Of a stretch of DNA of 64,000 nt, positions 1 to 9,307 are shown piece after piece. Under the pieces are notes generated by a model that was given only the letters and a program-made list of their open reading frames with translations, ran no database searches and was not told the DNA's origin. The position numbers and the translations under genes were made by a program. The DNA comes from Lichenihabitans psoromatis (GTDB taxonomy: Bacteria > Pseudomonadota > Alphaproteobacteria > Rhizobiales > Beijerinckiaceae): contig NZ_CP036515.1 of NCBI RefSeq assembly GCF_004323635.1, positions 2,605,501-2,669,500 of the forward strand, given 5' to 3'. Position 1 is the stretch's first letter. Every line of letters begins with the position of its first letter.

Positions 1-92
1 CTCATCCGGCGACGCCGGTAAACGAGATCGGGCCGGCGCAACGTCGTCGTCTTGGTAGACAGAGAAGACCACATAACCCGTGAGGAAACACC

Positions 93-1031
93 ATGCGTAG
101 ACGTATTCTGCTGCTCGCCGCGACCCTCGCCATGGCGGCATCGCCGTTGGCTCTCGGCACGGCCAGCGCGGCCGAGCCAGTCAAGATCGGCCTGGCGGTC
201 GCTAATCTGCAGGCCGACTTCTTCAACCAAATCAAGCAATCCGTCGAAAAGAACGCCAAGGACATGGGCGTGACGGTCATTACGGTCGACGCCAAGGGCG
301 ATGGCGCGACGCAGGTCAGCCAGATCCAGGATCTCGTCAACCAGAAGATCCAGGCGCTGATCTATATTCCGGCCGGCGCCGCCGCTGCGGCCATTCCGGT
401 CAAGACCGCCAAGGCCGCCGGCATTCCGGTCGTGGCCGTCGACCGCAACCCGACTGATGCGCCCGGCGACACGTTCATCGCCACCAACTCGGTCGTCGCC
501 GCCAAGGCTCTCGGCGACTACGCCTGTAAGGACAGCGGCGGCAAGGGCGTGCTCGCCATCATTCAGGGCCAGATCGGCACGACGCCCGAGCAGGACCGCG
601 ACAAAGGCTTCAAGGAAGCGATGACGAATTGCCCCGGCATCAAGGAGGTCACGCGTGAAGCCTCGAAGATGTGGATGAAGGACGAAGGCTTCAACATCGC
701 CCAGAACATGCTGCAGCGCGACCCCACCATCAACATCTTCTTCGGCCGGGCCGATGCGCTCGCGCTTGGGGCCGCACAGGCCGTGAAGGCCGCGGGTGTC
801 GATCACAAGGTCTACGTGTTCGGCTTCGATGGCGACCTCGCTGGCTTGAAAGCCGTCAAAGATGGCACCCTCGACGCCACTATGACCCAGCGGACTCAGT
901 TTATGGGCAAGCTCGCGCTTCAGTCGGCGCTGGATCTCGTGGCCGGCAAAAAGGTGCCGGCTGAGCAGCTGCAGGATGCGGCCCTGACCACCAAGGACAA
1001 TGTGGACGGCTATATCGCCAACCACCCCTGA
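93..1031 (+). CDS. CUT2-type sugar ABC transporter substrate-binding protein (RbsB-like)
   Basis: 312-aa periplasmic binding protein. An N-terminal signal peptide (about residues 1-26, ending TASA-AEP) precedes a peripla_BP_4/RbsB fold beginning KIGLAVANLQADFFNQ; the ribose-like KAAGIPVVAVDRNP segment and the AQAVKAAG...VYVFGFDGD region are clear. The start follows a GAGGAAACACC ribosome site. It should deliver a monosaccharide or polyol to the ATPase that follows 102 bp downstream. The SDR and SorC genes further on suggest a polyol or sugar that is oxidised after uptake. No permease lies between it and the regulator, so the permease may be upstream of the window. Substrate not determinable from sequence. 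Confidence 0.9.
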   Translation: MRRRILLLAATLAMAASPLALGTASAAEPVKIGLAVANLQADFFNQIKQSVEKNAKDMGVTVITVDAKGDGATQVSQIQDLVNQKIQALIYIPAGAAAAAIPVKTAKAAGIPVVAVDRNPTDAPGDTFIATNSVVAAKALGDYACKDSGGKGVLAIIQGQIGTTPEQDRDKGFKEAMTNCPGIKEVTREASKMWMKDEGFNIAQNMLQRDPTINIFFGRADALALGAAQAVKAAGVDHKVYVFGFDGDLAGLKAVKDGTLDATMTQRTQFMGKLALQSALDLVAGKKVPAEQLQDAALTTKDNVDGYIANHP

Positions 1032-1133
1032 TCGACACAACTGCCGCGGTGCGCGACCCGCCCACCGCGGCGACAAGATGACTGCGCTGGCTGCCGAGCG
1101 GTGGCGGGCGTGGCAACGGGCCGGGAGGGCTCC

Positions 1134-2636
1134 ATGTCGAACGGTGACACACCAGGTCCGAGCGAAGGGCTATCGATCCGCCGGATCACCAAGCACTATG
1201 GACCGATTACGGTGTTGCGCGACGTTGATCTCGACGTGCGCCCCGGTGAAGTCGTGGCGCTGCTTGGCGAGAACGGAGCCGGTAAATCCACCGTCTCCTC
1301 CGTTATCGCAGGGCTCGTTCCGCCGACCTCCGGCACGATGACCTGGAATGGCCAACCCTATGCGCCCACCAGCCCCGCCGACGCCCTGCATCAGGGGATT
1401 GGCCTTATTCACCAAGAGATGCGCCTTCTTCCCGATCTGTCGATCGCCGAAAATGTGTTCGTCGGGCGGCTCCCGACCAAAAACGGCAGGGTCGATCGCG
1501 CCGGGATGGCCCGTCGCGCCGCCGAAAACCTGCGCAGCCTCGGGCTGGATGTGTCGCCCGCGACGCTCGTCCGCGATCTGCGGGTCGCGGCGCAGCAGCA
1601 GGTCGAGATCGCCAAGGCGCTGACGCTCAACGCACGTTTTCTGATCTTCGACGAACCAACGGCAGCGTTGGGGGGCGGGGAGACCGACCACCTCTTCGCG
1701 CAGATCGAGCGGCTGAAGCGCGGCGGCATGGGCTTCATCTATATCAGCCATCGCCTGGACGAAATCGCCCGTATCGCCGACCGCGTGGTGGTGCTGCGCG
1801 ACGGGCAGGTGGTGGGCAATTACGCCACCGCCCAGGTGCCGGTGAAGACGCTGGTCGAAGCCATGGTGGGCCGCTCGCTCGAGCGTATGTTTCCCACGAT
1901 CGAGCCCCTGAACGGCAAGGAGGTGCTGCGCGTCGAGCGCCTGACCTCACCGGCAAAGACCTTCACGGACGTGTCCTTCTCGGTGAAGGCCGGGGAGGTG
2001 TTCGGCGTCGCCGGCATCGTCGGAGCGGGCCGGACCGAATTGATGCGCGCCATTGCGGGTGCGGATCCGATCGCCTCCGGCACCATCACGGTCGAGGGCA
2101 AGCCGCTCGCGCCGAAAAGTCCGGCCGACAGCCTCGCGGCCGGCATCGTCCTCGTGCCCGAAGACCGCAAGGCGCAGGGCCTCGTGCTCGAACATACGAT
2201 CGGCGACAATATCGCGCTCGGCAATTACCCCCTGGTCGCGCCGAGCGGCTTCGTCACGCCCGGAGCGGTGCGGCGCTTTGCCGACGAGAACATCCGCCGC
2301 TTCGGCATCAAAGGGTCCGCGGGGCAGCCGGCCAATCACCTGTCCGGCGGCAATCAGCAAAAAGTGGTGCTGGCCAAGAGTATCGCTCGACGACCCAAGA
2401 TCGTGATTTTGGACGAGCCCACGCGCGGCATCGACGTCGGCGCCCGTGCCCAGATTTACGACGTGATCGCGGCTCTGGCCCGGGAAGGTCTCGCGGTCAT
2501 CGTGGTCAGTTCTGACCTCGACGAAGTTCTGGGCCTGTCGCACCGCGTCATGGTGCTGAGTCGTGGCATGAACCGAGGCATTCTCGATCACACGCAAGCC
2601 AACCGCATCTCCGTCATGGAACGGGCGACGCACTGA
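1134..2636 (+). CDS. CUT2-type sugar ABC transporter ATP-binding protein (tandem ATPase domains, RbsA/MglA-like)
   Basis: 500-aa cytoplasmic ATPase with two ABC domains. The first has Walker A GENGAGKST at residues 45-53, a degenerate signature (RVAAQQQVEIAKAL) and Walker B ending FDEPTAAL. The second has the usual degenerate P-loop (GIVGAGRTEL), a good signature LSGGNQQKV and Walker B ILDEPTRGIDVGA. This asymmetry is normal for the RbsA/AraG/MglA family. An in-frame GTG exists 33 bp upstream, but the ATG at 1134 directly follows GGGAGGGC and is preferred. Same strand as the binding protein, which it should energise together with an unseen permease. Confidence 0.92.
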   Translation: MSNGDTPGPSEGLSIRRITKHYGPITVLRDVDLDVRPGEVVALLGENGAGKSTVSSVIAGLVPPTSGTMTWNGQPYAPTSPADALHQGIGLIHQEMRLLPDLSIAENVFVGRLPTKNGRVDRAGMARRAAENLRSLGLDVSPATLVRDLRVAAQQQVEIAKALTLNARFLIFDEPTAALGGGETDHLFAQIERLKRGGMGFIYISHRLDEIARIADRVVVLRDGQVVGNYATAQVPVKTLVEAMVGRSLERMFPTIEPLNGKEVLRVERLTSPAKTFTDVSFSVKAGEVFGVAGIVGAGRTELMRAIAGADPIASGTITVEGKPLAPKSPADSLAAGIVLVPEDRKAQGLVLEHTIGDNIALGNYPLVAPSGFVTPGAVRRFADENIRRFGIKGSAGQPANHLSGGNQQKVVLAKSIARRPKIVILDEPTRGIDVGARAQIYDVIAALAREGLAVIVVSSDLDEVLGLSHRVMVLSRGMNRGILDHTQANRISVMERATH

Positions 2637-2662
2637 GACGGCACAGCCGGGAGAAGGCGAAT

Positions 2663-3427
2663 ATGGACATTTTCAGTTTGGGTCGGCAGGTCGCGCTCGT
2701 GACCGGCGCAGGCAGCGGCATCGGCCAACGCTTGGCAATCGGGCTCGCGGAGGCGGGCGCCGACGTCGCCTGTTTCGATCTCCCGGACTCGCCCGGGATC
2801 GCCGCGACTGTCGCGGCCATCCAGGCCCATGGCTGCCGCGCGATCGCGCTGGCCGGTAATGTCACGCAGGCCGACGATCTCGTGTCGGCCGTGGCGGAGG
2901 CAGAGGCGGCACTCGGCCCTCTCGATCTTGCGGTCAATTGCGCCGGCATCGCTAATGCGGCCCCGGCCGAGGAAATGCCGCTCGCCCAATGGCAGCGCAT
3001 GCTCGACATCAATCTGACAGGCGTCTTCCTCTCGTGCCAGGCAGAGGCCAAGGTGATGCTGCCGCGCAAGCGGGGTGCGATCGTCAATATCGCGTCGATG
3101 TCGGGCTCGATCGTCAATCGCGGCATCCTGCAGGCGCATTACAACACCTCGAAAGCCGGTGTCGTGCATCTCAGCAAGTCGCTCGCGATGGAATGGGTCG
3201 AGCAGGGGCTTCGTGTCAATTCGGTCAGCCCTGGCTATACGTCGACACCAATGAACCTTCGTCCGGAAGTCGCAGAGCAGGTCAAGCGCTTCGAAAGCGA
3301 GACGCCGATGGGCCGCATGGCGGAGGTCGACGAGATGGTCGGGCCGGTCGTTTTTCTGCTCAGTCGCGCCGCCTCGTTCGTGACGGGCGTCGACCTGCTC
3401 GTCGATGGCGGCTTCGAGTGCTGGTAA
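2663..3427 (+). CDS. SDR-family NAD(P)-dependent oxidoreductase, probable sugar/polyol dehydrogenase
   Basis: 254-aa classical short-chain dehydrogenase. It shows the Rossmann TGAGSGIG motif near residue 14, NCAGIAN, the catalytic Ser in NIASMSGS and the YNTSK catalytic Tyr/Lys pair, and ends in LLVDGGFECW. Start 26 bp after the transporter ATPase, preceded by GGGAGAAGGCG. Operon context (CUT2 transporter upstream, SorC regulator downstream) suggests it oxidises the imported sugar alcohol or sugar, as in arabitol, threitol or erythritol pathways. The exact substrate cannot be read from sequence. Confidence 0.88.
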   Translation: MDIFSLGRQVALVTGAGSGIGQRLAIGLAEAGADVACFDLPDSPGIAATVAAIQAHGCRAIALAGNVTQADDLVSAVAEAEAALGPLDLAVNCAGIANAAPAEEMPLAQWQRMLDINLTGVFLSCQAEAKVMLPRKRGAIVNIASMSGSIVNRGILQAHYNTSKAGVVHLSKSLAMEWVEQGLRVNSVSPGYTSTPMNLRPEVAEQVKRFESETPMGRMAEVDEMVGPVVFLLSRAASFVTGVDLLVDGGFECW

Positions 3428-3573
3428 AGTCGTTTATCTCCGACGATCGATCTCCGTGTGTCGCAGCGTGGCTCGCGGCCTTAAGACGGCTTGAGGCAGG
3501 GCCACAATGCCTTAAAGCTCGTGCAACTTCCCGGGTCCGGCGAGGTGATAGGCAGCGAGCGAGCAGAACCACG

Positions 3574-4551
3574 ATGTCCAGGGCCGACGACCTCCGCCTC
3601 ATGACCCGCATCGCCCAGATGTACCACGTCGAGGCCCGGAAGCAGGCCGAAATCGCCGAGGCGCTTCATATTCCTCAAGCGCGGATTTCCCGCCTTCTCA
3701 GCCGAGCCGTCGATGAGGGGATCGTCCGCATCTCGATCACGCCGCCGCCGGGGGTCTTCATGGACCTCGAAGCCAAGCTGCGCGCCCGATACGGGATCGA
3801 ACAGGCGATCGTCGCGGAAAGCGTGAGCGAAACCGAGGAATCCGTCATCGCGGCCATCGGCGATGCCGCCGCTCATTTTGTCGAGACGACCGTCATGGAC
3901 GATGAGGTTATCGGCCTGTCGTCCTGGAGTTCGTCGCTGCTCCGCATGGTGGATTCGATCACACCGCTCAAGCGGGTGCGCGCCTCTCAGGTCGTGCAGA
4001 TCCTCGGCGGCATCGGCAGCCCTTCGGTACAATCGCATGCTCAGCATCTGGTGATGCGGATGGCGCAACTGACGGGATCGTCGCCGCAATTCCTGCCGGC
4101 GCCTGGCGTGACCGGCTCGCCGGAGAGCCGCGACGCCCTCCTGCAGGATCCCTTTGTGGCCGAAACGCTCGGCTATTTCTCGCGCTTGACCCTGGCCTTC
4201 GTGGGTATCGGGGCGATGACGCCGTCCAAGATGCTGGCCAATTCCGGCAATGCTTTTACGCGGAAGGAGCTCGACGATCTGGCCGAGCAGGGCGCCGTCG
4301 GTGACATGGGGCTGCGCTTCTTCGATGCTGCGGGTGCTCCCGTCATCACGCCGCTCAACGACCGGGTGATCGGGATCGCGCTCGCCGAAGTGAAGGCGGC
4401 CAAGCGCGTCGTCGCGGTTGCCGGAGGAGCCAGGAAAACGGCTGCGATCCGGGCGGCTCTGGTCGGCGGCTATATCGATATTCTGATCACCGACGTGTTC
4501 ACGGCCGAGCGATTGATCGCGCCTGATCCCGAACCCGCTACGATTTCCTGA
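3574..4551 (+). CDS. SorC/DeoR-family sugar-responsive transcriptional regulator
   Basis: 325-aa regulator. An N-terminal helix-turn-helix (YHVEARKQAEIAEAL...ISRLL, about residues 17-45) is followed by the SorC sugar-binding domain, with GIGAMTPS, MGLRFFDAAG and a C-terminal VVAVAGGARKTAAIRAAL segment where effector phosphosugars bind in this family. The frame is open far upstream, but homology begins with MSRADDLRLMTRIAQ, so the ATG at 3574 is chosen. It sits 146 bp after one SDR and 23 bp before another and probably controls this sugar/polyol cluster by binding its ligand or a metabolite. Confidence 0.88.
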   Translation: MSRADDLRLMTRIAQMYHVEARKQAEIAEALHIPQARISRLLSRAVDEGIVRISITPPPGVFMDLEAKLRARYGIEQAIVAESVSETEESVIAAIGDAAAHFVETTVMDDEVIGLSSWSSSLLRMVDSITPLKRVRASQVVQILGGIGSPSVQSHAQHLVMRMAQLTGSSPQFLPAPGVTGSPESRDALLQDPFVAETLGYFSRLTLAFVGIGAMTPSKMLANSGNAFTRKELDDLAEQGAVGDMGLRFFDAAGAPVITPLNDRVIGIALAEVKAAKRVVAVAGGARKTAAIRAALVGGYIDILITDVFTAERLIAPDPEPATIS

Positions 4552-4574
4552 TCCGACCCGAAAGGACAACCCCC

Positions 4575-5372
4575 ATGCAGGCTCCCACATCGACGCGGTT
4601 CGAGGGCAAAACCATTGTGATCACCGGCGCCAGCCGGGGCATCGGTGCGGCGATCGCGCATCGGTTCGCCCGCGAAGGGGCCTCGGTGATGGTCAGCGCC
4701 AACGAACCACGCGTCGAAGAGGTCGCGGCCGCCATCCAGGCCAACGGCGGCAAGGCGATCAGCTTCGTCGGCGACGTGACCGACAAAGCCAGTGTGGTCG
4801 CGCTTTACGACGCTGCCGAAGCCGCCTTCGGGCGTGTCGACGTGTCGGTGCAGAACGCCGGCGTGATCACCATCGCAAAAATTGAGGCCATGACCGAAAG
4901 CGAGTGGGACAAGGTCATGGATGTGAACACCAAGGGGGTGTTCCTCTGCTGCCAGGAGGCCATCCGCCGCATCCGCAAACACGGCTCGGGTGGCCGGCTC
5001 ATCAACACCGCTTCCGGCCAGGCGCGGCAGGGCTTTATCTACACGCCACATTATGCCGCCTCGAAGTTCGGGGTGGTCGGCATCACGCAAAGCCTCGCCA
5101 AAGAGGTCGCCAAAGAGGGCATCACGGTCAACGCCTTCTGCCCCGGGATCATCGAAACCGATATGTGGGCCTATAACGACGCGGCCTGGGGCAAGCTGCT
5201 CGGCGACTACCAGCCCGGCGAGTTGATGGCCGAATGGGTCCGCAATATTCCGATGGCTCGCGCCGGCTCTGGTGACGACGTGGCGGGACTTGTCGCCTTT
5301 CTGGCCAGCGACGACGCCTCCTATATCACGGGGCAGACCGTCAACGTCGATGGCGGGCTGATCATGTCGTGA
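4575..5372 (+). CDS. SDR-family oxidoreductase (polyol/meso-butanediol dehydrogenase-like)
   Basis: 265-aa classical SDR with TGASRGIG near residue 17, QNAGV, NTASGQ and the catalytic YAASK. The C-terminal half contains YNDAAWGKLL and IPMARAGSGDDVAGLVAFLASD, an arrangement I associate with polyol and butanediol dehydrogenases. Start follows GAAAGGACAACCCCC. It is 23 bp after the SorC regulator and probably in the same transcription unit. Two SDRs around one transporter suggests successive or alternative oxidations of one polyol. Substrate unknown. Confidence 0.85.
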   Translation: MQAPTSTRFEGKTIVITGASRGIGAAIAHRFAREGASVMVSANEPRVEEVAAAIQANGGKAISFVGDVTDKASVVALYDAAEAAFGRVDVSVQNAGVITIAKIEAMTESEWDKVMDVNTKGVFLCCQEAIRRIRKHGSGGRLINTASGQARQGFIYTPHYAASKFGVVGITQSLAKEVAKEGITVNAFCPGIIETDMWAYNDAAWGKLLGDYQPGELMAEWVRNIPMARAGSGDDVAGLVAFLASDDASYITGQTVNVDGGLIMS

Positions 5373-5475
5373 TGACCGCGTCCCGATCGACATCAACAGC
5401 GGCGGTTTTCGCGTCGCGGCGATCGAGCCTTGGCTCTTGGCCGCCTGCGCCGCGCGTAAGCGGGCACGATGGCGC

Positions 5476-6183
5476 TTAGGCAGCCAGCACGACCACTTTG
5501 GTCTTGACCGGCGTTCTCTCGTAAAGGTGAATCATGTCTTGGCTGATCAGGCCGACGCAGCCACTCGTGATGCCTGTGCCGATCGATGTTGGCTCGCTGC
5601 TGGCGTAGATCGTAAAAAGCGTATAGGCGCCGTTCTGATAGAGATAGAGCGTGCGGGCGCCGAGCGGATTTTCTAGGCCTCCCGGCATGCCTTTCGCGTA
5701 TTTGGCCGCTTCCGGCTGGCGCTGGATCATCTCCTTGGGCGGTGTCCAGGTCGCCCATTCGGCCTTGCGTCCCACGTAAGCGTCACCGCTCCACCGGAAA
5801 CCATCGCGGCCGACGTTGGCGCCATAACGCGTGGCGGATCCATCGCCCTCGACGCGATAGACGTAATAATTATGGGGATCGACAATGATGGTGCCGGCCG
5901 CTTCCTTGGTGTCGTAGCGGACGGTCCGGCGATAGTATTTCGGGTTGATCTTGCTGACATCGACCGCCGGAATGGGAAACTTTTCTGCAGGCACCGGCCC
6001 GTAGACCTTCTCGGCTTCCGCAAGACTCATGAAGTCGGATGTCGCGCAGCCCGCGAGCCCCAGAACGCCGAGACCCGCGGCCGAGCCGAGCACGAACGAT
6101 CGACGGTTGATGAGACCAGACCGACGCTCAAACGTCGCAGTCTTATCGTCGCCCAAACCGCCATTTCCGATGTGTGTGATCAT
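5476..6183 (-). CDS. YkuD-fold L,D-transpeptidase-like lipoprotein with substituted active-site residues
   Basis: 235-aa envelope protein. The N-terminus has a twin-arginine-like INRRSFVLG, a hydrophobic core and a lipobox (GLAGC). The C-terminal YkuD domain keeps NPLGARTLYLYQNG and TSGC, the Cys at about residue 209. The usual IHGT motif carrying the catalytic His is IYAS here: the codon is TAC, Tyr193, 16 residues before the Cys, the normal spacing. The usual GCIR is GCVG. It may be catalytically impaired or a non-transpeptidase relative that binds or cleaves peptidoglycan peptides differently. Start chosen at the ATG at 6183 after CGGAAGTCC; a GTG at 6234 is in frame upstream. Confidence 0.82.
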   Translation of the reverse strand: MITHIGNGGLGDDKTATFERRSGLINRRSFVLGSAAGLGVLGLAGCATSDFMSLAEAEKVYGPVPAEKFPIPAVDVSKINPKYYRRTVRYDTKEAAGTIIVDPHNYYVYRVEGDGSATRYGANVGRDGFRWSGDAYVGRKAEWATWTPPKEMIQRQPEAAKYAKGMPGGLENPLGARTLYLYQNGAYTLFTIYASSEPTSIGTGITSGCVGLISQDMIHLYERTPVKTKVVVLAA

Positions 6184-6343
6184 GATTTGGACTTCCGTGT
6201 CCTGCCGCCAACGAGATGAAACCCAGGCATACACGCTCTGATCGTCTTGTCGAGCAGACTGCCGTCAGAGAACTTGACTGGCAAGCGCCCGCCTTGGCCG
6301 CGCGGGTCGCTCCCGTTCACGACGGTCGCTCTCGTCGGAGGCA

Positions 6344-7363
6344 TTAGCGCCAGCCGAGTGCTGGAGCCACATGCTTCAGGATCGCCTCCATGACGTGAAC
6401 ATTATAGGCGACGCCGAGCTGGTTCGGCACGGTGAGAAGCAAGGTGTCGGCTTCGGCAATGGCCTCGTCGGCCCTGAGCTGTTCGACCAGTTTGTCAGGC
6501 TCGGCCGCATAGGAGCGGCCGAAAATCGCGCGCATCTCATCAGAAATGTAGCCAATCTGATCGCGGCTGTCGCCTTGGCCAAAATAGGCTCGGTCGCGGT
6601 CGTTCATCAGCGCGAAGATAGAGCGCGACACCGAAACGCGAGGCGTCCGGGTCTGTCCAGCCGCCGCCCACGTCTCGCGATACAGGCGAATCTGCTTGGC
6701 TTGTTGCACGTGGAAGGGCTCGCCCGTCTCATCCTCCTTGAGGGTCGAGCTCTGCAGGTTCATACCCTGCTTGGCCGCCCAGACCGCCGTGGCGTTCGAG
6801 GCCGATCCCCACCAGATGCGATCTCGCAACCCCTCCGAATGCGGCTCGAGGCGCAGCAGCCCCGGCGGGTTCGGGAACATCGGCCGAGGGCTAGGCTCCG
6901 CAAAGCCCTCGCCCTTCAACGCCCGGAGGAACACTTCGGCATGGCGACGGCCCATATCGGCATCGCTCTCGCCTTCGGCCGGTGCATAGCCAAAGTGGCG
7001 CCAGCCGTCGATCGCCTGTTCGGGCGAGCCGCGACTGATGCCGAGCTGGAGTCGGCCGCCGCTAATGAGATCGGCCGCCCCCGCATCTTCCGCCATATAG
7101 AGCGGGTTCTCGTAGCGCATGTCGATCACGCCGGTGCCGATTTCGATGCGGCTCGTCTTTGCGCCGATTGCCGCCAGCAACGGGAAGGGCGACGCGAGCT
7201 GGCGTGCGAAATGATGGACGCGGTAATAGGCGCCATCGGCCCCGAGTTCTTCGGCCGCGACCGCGAGGTCGATCGATTGCAGCAAGACGTCGCGTGCCGA
7301 ACGCGTGCCAGACTGCGGTGCAGGCGACCAATGCCCAAAAGACAAGAAGCCGATCTTCTTCAC
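6344..7363 (-). CDS. LLM-class flavin-dependent oxidoreductase (luciferase-like)
   Basis: 339-aa predicted flavin monooxygenase. It begins MKKIGFLSFGHWSP and carries AAEELGADGAYYRVHHF, the SRIEIGTGVIDMRYENPLYMAEDA strand-helix region and LQLGISRGSPEQA, all typical of bacterial luciferase-like TIM barrels that use FMNH2 or F420. The GTG at 7363 is chosen because it follows GAGGATCATCCC and matches the family N-terminus; the open frame continues upstream without homology. It appears monocistronic, with a 371-bp leader region. Substrate unknown. Confidence 0.88.
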   Translation of the reverse strand: MKKIGFLSFGHWSPAPQSGTRSARDVLLQSIDLAVAAEELGADGAYYRVHHFARQLASPFPLLAAIGAKTSRIEIGTGVIDMRYENPLYMAEDAGAADLISGGRLQLGISRGSPEQAIDGWRHFGYAPAEGESDADMGRRHAEVFLRALKGEGFAEPSPRPMFPNPPGLLRLEPHSEGLRDRIWWGSASNATAVWAAKQGMNLQSSTLKEDETGEPFHVQQAKQIRLYRETWAAAGQTRTPRVSVSRSIFALMNDRDRAYFGQGDSRDQIGYISDEMRAIFGRSYAAEPDKLVEQLRADEAIAEADTLLLTVPNQLGVAYNVHVMEAILKHVAPALGWR

Positions 7364-7734
7364 GGGATGATCCTCGTTTGGAGAGGTTGAAGCTCGTCGG
7401 CACCCTTGTGAGAGAAGATTCTTGACCTTCTCGGGGCTCGCGATCGCTTCGACATGCCCGTCATAAGGTGCCTGCCGCACAAAGCTGCAAGAAGGCACAA
7501 TCCTGTGACTAGGATGGCTTTCGTTGCGTGACGAAGACAAGCGAGTGCTGTCGTCAGACCCCGCCGTGCCGAAGCGGGACGTGTCAGTCTCGCCGTGACG
7601 CCGGCCCGTAACCACCGCCCGTGGGGGTCACGATCGTGATGGCTTCGCCGGCGTCCCGTCGCGTCTGCGCGCAGCCACCGATGTGATTGCGTCAATCGTC
7701 GACCGGCCCCGCGCCGTTCCTCTCACCCACCGCT
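7364..7734. other. 371-bp intergenic region
   Basis: Lies between the FadR-type regulator (ending at 7735) and the start of the flavin oxidoreductase, both on the minus strand. It presumably holds the promoter of the oxidoreductase. Short frames cross it on both strands, but none has a convincing ribosome site or family motif. I saw no strong hairpin or RNA gene. Confidence 0.5.
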
Positions 7735-8532
7735 CTAATCGAGGTGCAGATCCTCCGCCGCGAGGTCGAGCAGGCGGGCCATGGCTGTGCCCGCACCAGC
7801 CGTGTCCCGCATCCTGATCGCCTCCAAGACCCGCCCATGAACCGAGAGTGCGCGAGCTTGGCGTTCCATAAACGTGTTGGTGATCGTGAAGGAGGCGTTC
7901 AGCGCGGCCTCCATCAAGCCGGCCAGCCCACGCAGCACGACATTGTGGCTCGCTCTGATGACCCCGCGGTGGAAGGCAAGATCCGCCTTGCAGTAGCGGT
8001 CGAAGTCATTCGGCACCGACGCTGTCATCGCCGCGAAGGCCGCCTCGATCGCCGCCAGATCCGAGCCCTGAGCACGCCGAGCGGCGAGTTCGGCAGCCGC
8101 TGGCTCAATGATGCGACGCGCCTCGATCAAGCCGGCCATCAGTTCCGCGTCATCCTGGATATTGGGATGCCAGCTTAAGACGGCGGGGTCGAGAAGGCTC
8201 CAGTCTTCTCGGGCTCTGACGCGGACGCCGACGCGGCGGCGCGCCTCGACCAGCCCCTTGGCGGAGAGCACCTTGACGGCCTCGCGCAGCGAGGTGCGGC
8301 TGACGCCGAGCATGGCGCCAAGCTCCTCCTCGCGGGGCATCATTTCACCCGGCTTATAGGTGCCCCCAAGGATGTGCCGCCCAAGGATGTTGACGAGCGA
8401 GTCATGGACGCGGCTGCCGTTCCCGGCCTCGCGCTCGGCGGGGAGGGGTGTCAACGTGGCTTGTCCGGTGGTGTCGAGCGGCATCGCGTGTTCCATCGCC
8501 GCGACGGCGATCGGCCGCGCGCCGTCACTCAT
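7735..8532 (-). CDS. FadR/GntR-family transcriptional regulator
   Basis: 265-aa regulator. The N-terminal winged HTH (PREEELGAMLGVSRTSLREAVKVL) is followed by an all-helical FCD effector domain with the metal-binding pattern (DRYCKADLAFH... and a late HGRVLEAI). The ATG at 8532 overlaps the stop of the upstream SDR (ATGAGTGA), so it is translationally coupled as the last gene of the dehydratase-SDR-regulator unit. It probably senses a sugar acid or keto-deoxy acid made by its neighbours and controls the divergent promoter region at 10.5-10.8 kb. Confidence 0.9.
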   Translation of the reverse strand: MSDGARPIAVAAMEHAMPLDTTGQATLTPLPAEREAGNGSRVHDSLVNILGRHILGGTYKPGEMMPREEELGAMLGVSRTSLREAVKVLSAKGLVEARRRVGVRVRAREDWSLLDPAVLSWHPNIQDDAELMAGLIEARRIIEPAAAELAARRAQGSDLAAIEAAFAAMTASVPNDFDRYCKADLAFHRGVIRASHNVVLRGLAGLMEAALNASFTITNTFMERQARALSVHGRVLEAIRMRDTAGAGTAMARLLDLAAEDLHLD

Positions 8533-9307
8533 GATAGAGCACGGATCGGCCCCCATCGATCACGATGCAGGCCGCGTTGATGAACGGGGCCTCGTCGGAG
8601 GCGAGAAACACCGCCGTCATCGCCACTTCCTCCGGTCGGCCGATGCGTTTGGGGGGATGCAAGTCATAGGTCCGCCGACGTTCGGCCTCCGGGTCCGGGA
8701 ACGTGTTCCAATAATCGACTGCGATCTGTGTCTCGACATAGCCCGGCGCGATGGCGTTCACGCGCACGCCGCGCGCCGCATAGTCTATTCCAAGCGCGCG
8801 GGTGAGGCCAAGCAGGCCGTGCTTTGCGACCGGATAGGGAAAGCAACCCGGGATGATGCTGAAGCTATGCGAGGAAGCGATGTTGATGATGGCTCCGTCG
8901 CGGCGCTCGAGCATGGTGGGCAGCACCGCTTTGCTCATCCGCCATACACCGTCGAGGTCGACCGCAAAGCAGCGGCGCCATTCGGCCTCGCTGGTGTCCA
9001 ACGGCTCGTGAAACACGTTGATGCCGGCGTTGTTGACGAGGATGTCGATGCGGCCGAACGACGACAACGTGGCCGCAACGACCCGGTCGATCGAGTCGGA
9101 GTCGGTCACGTCGCAGGGCAGATAAAGAGCAGAACCGCTCGCCGACAAAGCCGCCGCCGTCGCGGCGCCGGTCGTCGCGTCGAGTTCGGCCACCACGACG
9201 AAAGCGCCCTCCCGCACGAAGGCGCGTGCCGTGGCCTCGCCGATGCCGCGCCCAGCTCCGGTGATGATCGCAACTTTGCCGTCGAGCCGGCCGGGCACGG
9301 GGCTCAC
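8525..9307 (-). CDS. SDR-family sugar dehydrogenase (galactose/fucose/arabinose dehydrogenase-like)
   Basis: 260-aa classical SDR: TGAGRGIGEATARAF, NNAGINVFHEPL, SSHSFS and a catalytic YPVAK. The GTG start overlaps the stop of the dehydratase gene (GTGA), and its own stop overlaps the start of the regulator. In this setting (AraF-type sugar uptake, sugar-acid dehydratase) the likely reaction is NAD(P)-linked oxidation of an aldose to its lactone, the first step of a non-phosphorylative pathway. This is inference; the substrate could be galactose, fucose or arabinose. Confidence 0.87.
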   Translation of the reverse strand: MSPVPGRLDGKVAIITGAGRGIGEATARAFVREGAFVVVAELDATTGAATAAALSASGSALYLPCDVTDSDSIDRVVAATLSSFGRIDILVNNAGINVFHEPLDTSEAEWRRCFAVDLDGVWRMSKAVLPTMLERRDGAIINIASSHSFSIIPGCFPYPVAKHGLLGLTRALGIDYAARGVRVNAIAPGYVETQIAVDYWNTFPDPEAERRRTYDLHPPKRIGRPEEVAMTAVFLASDEAPFINAACIVIDGGRSVLYHE

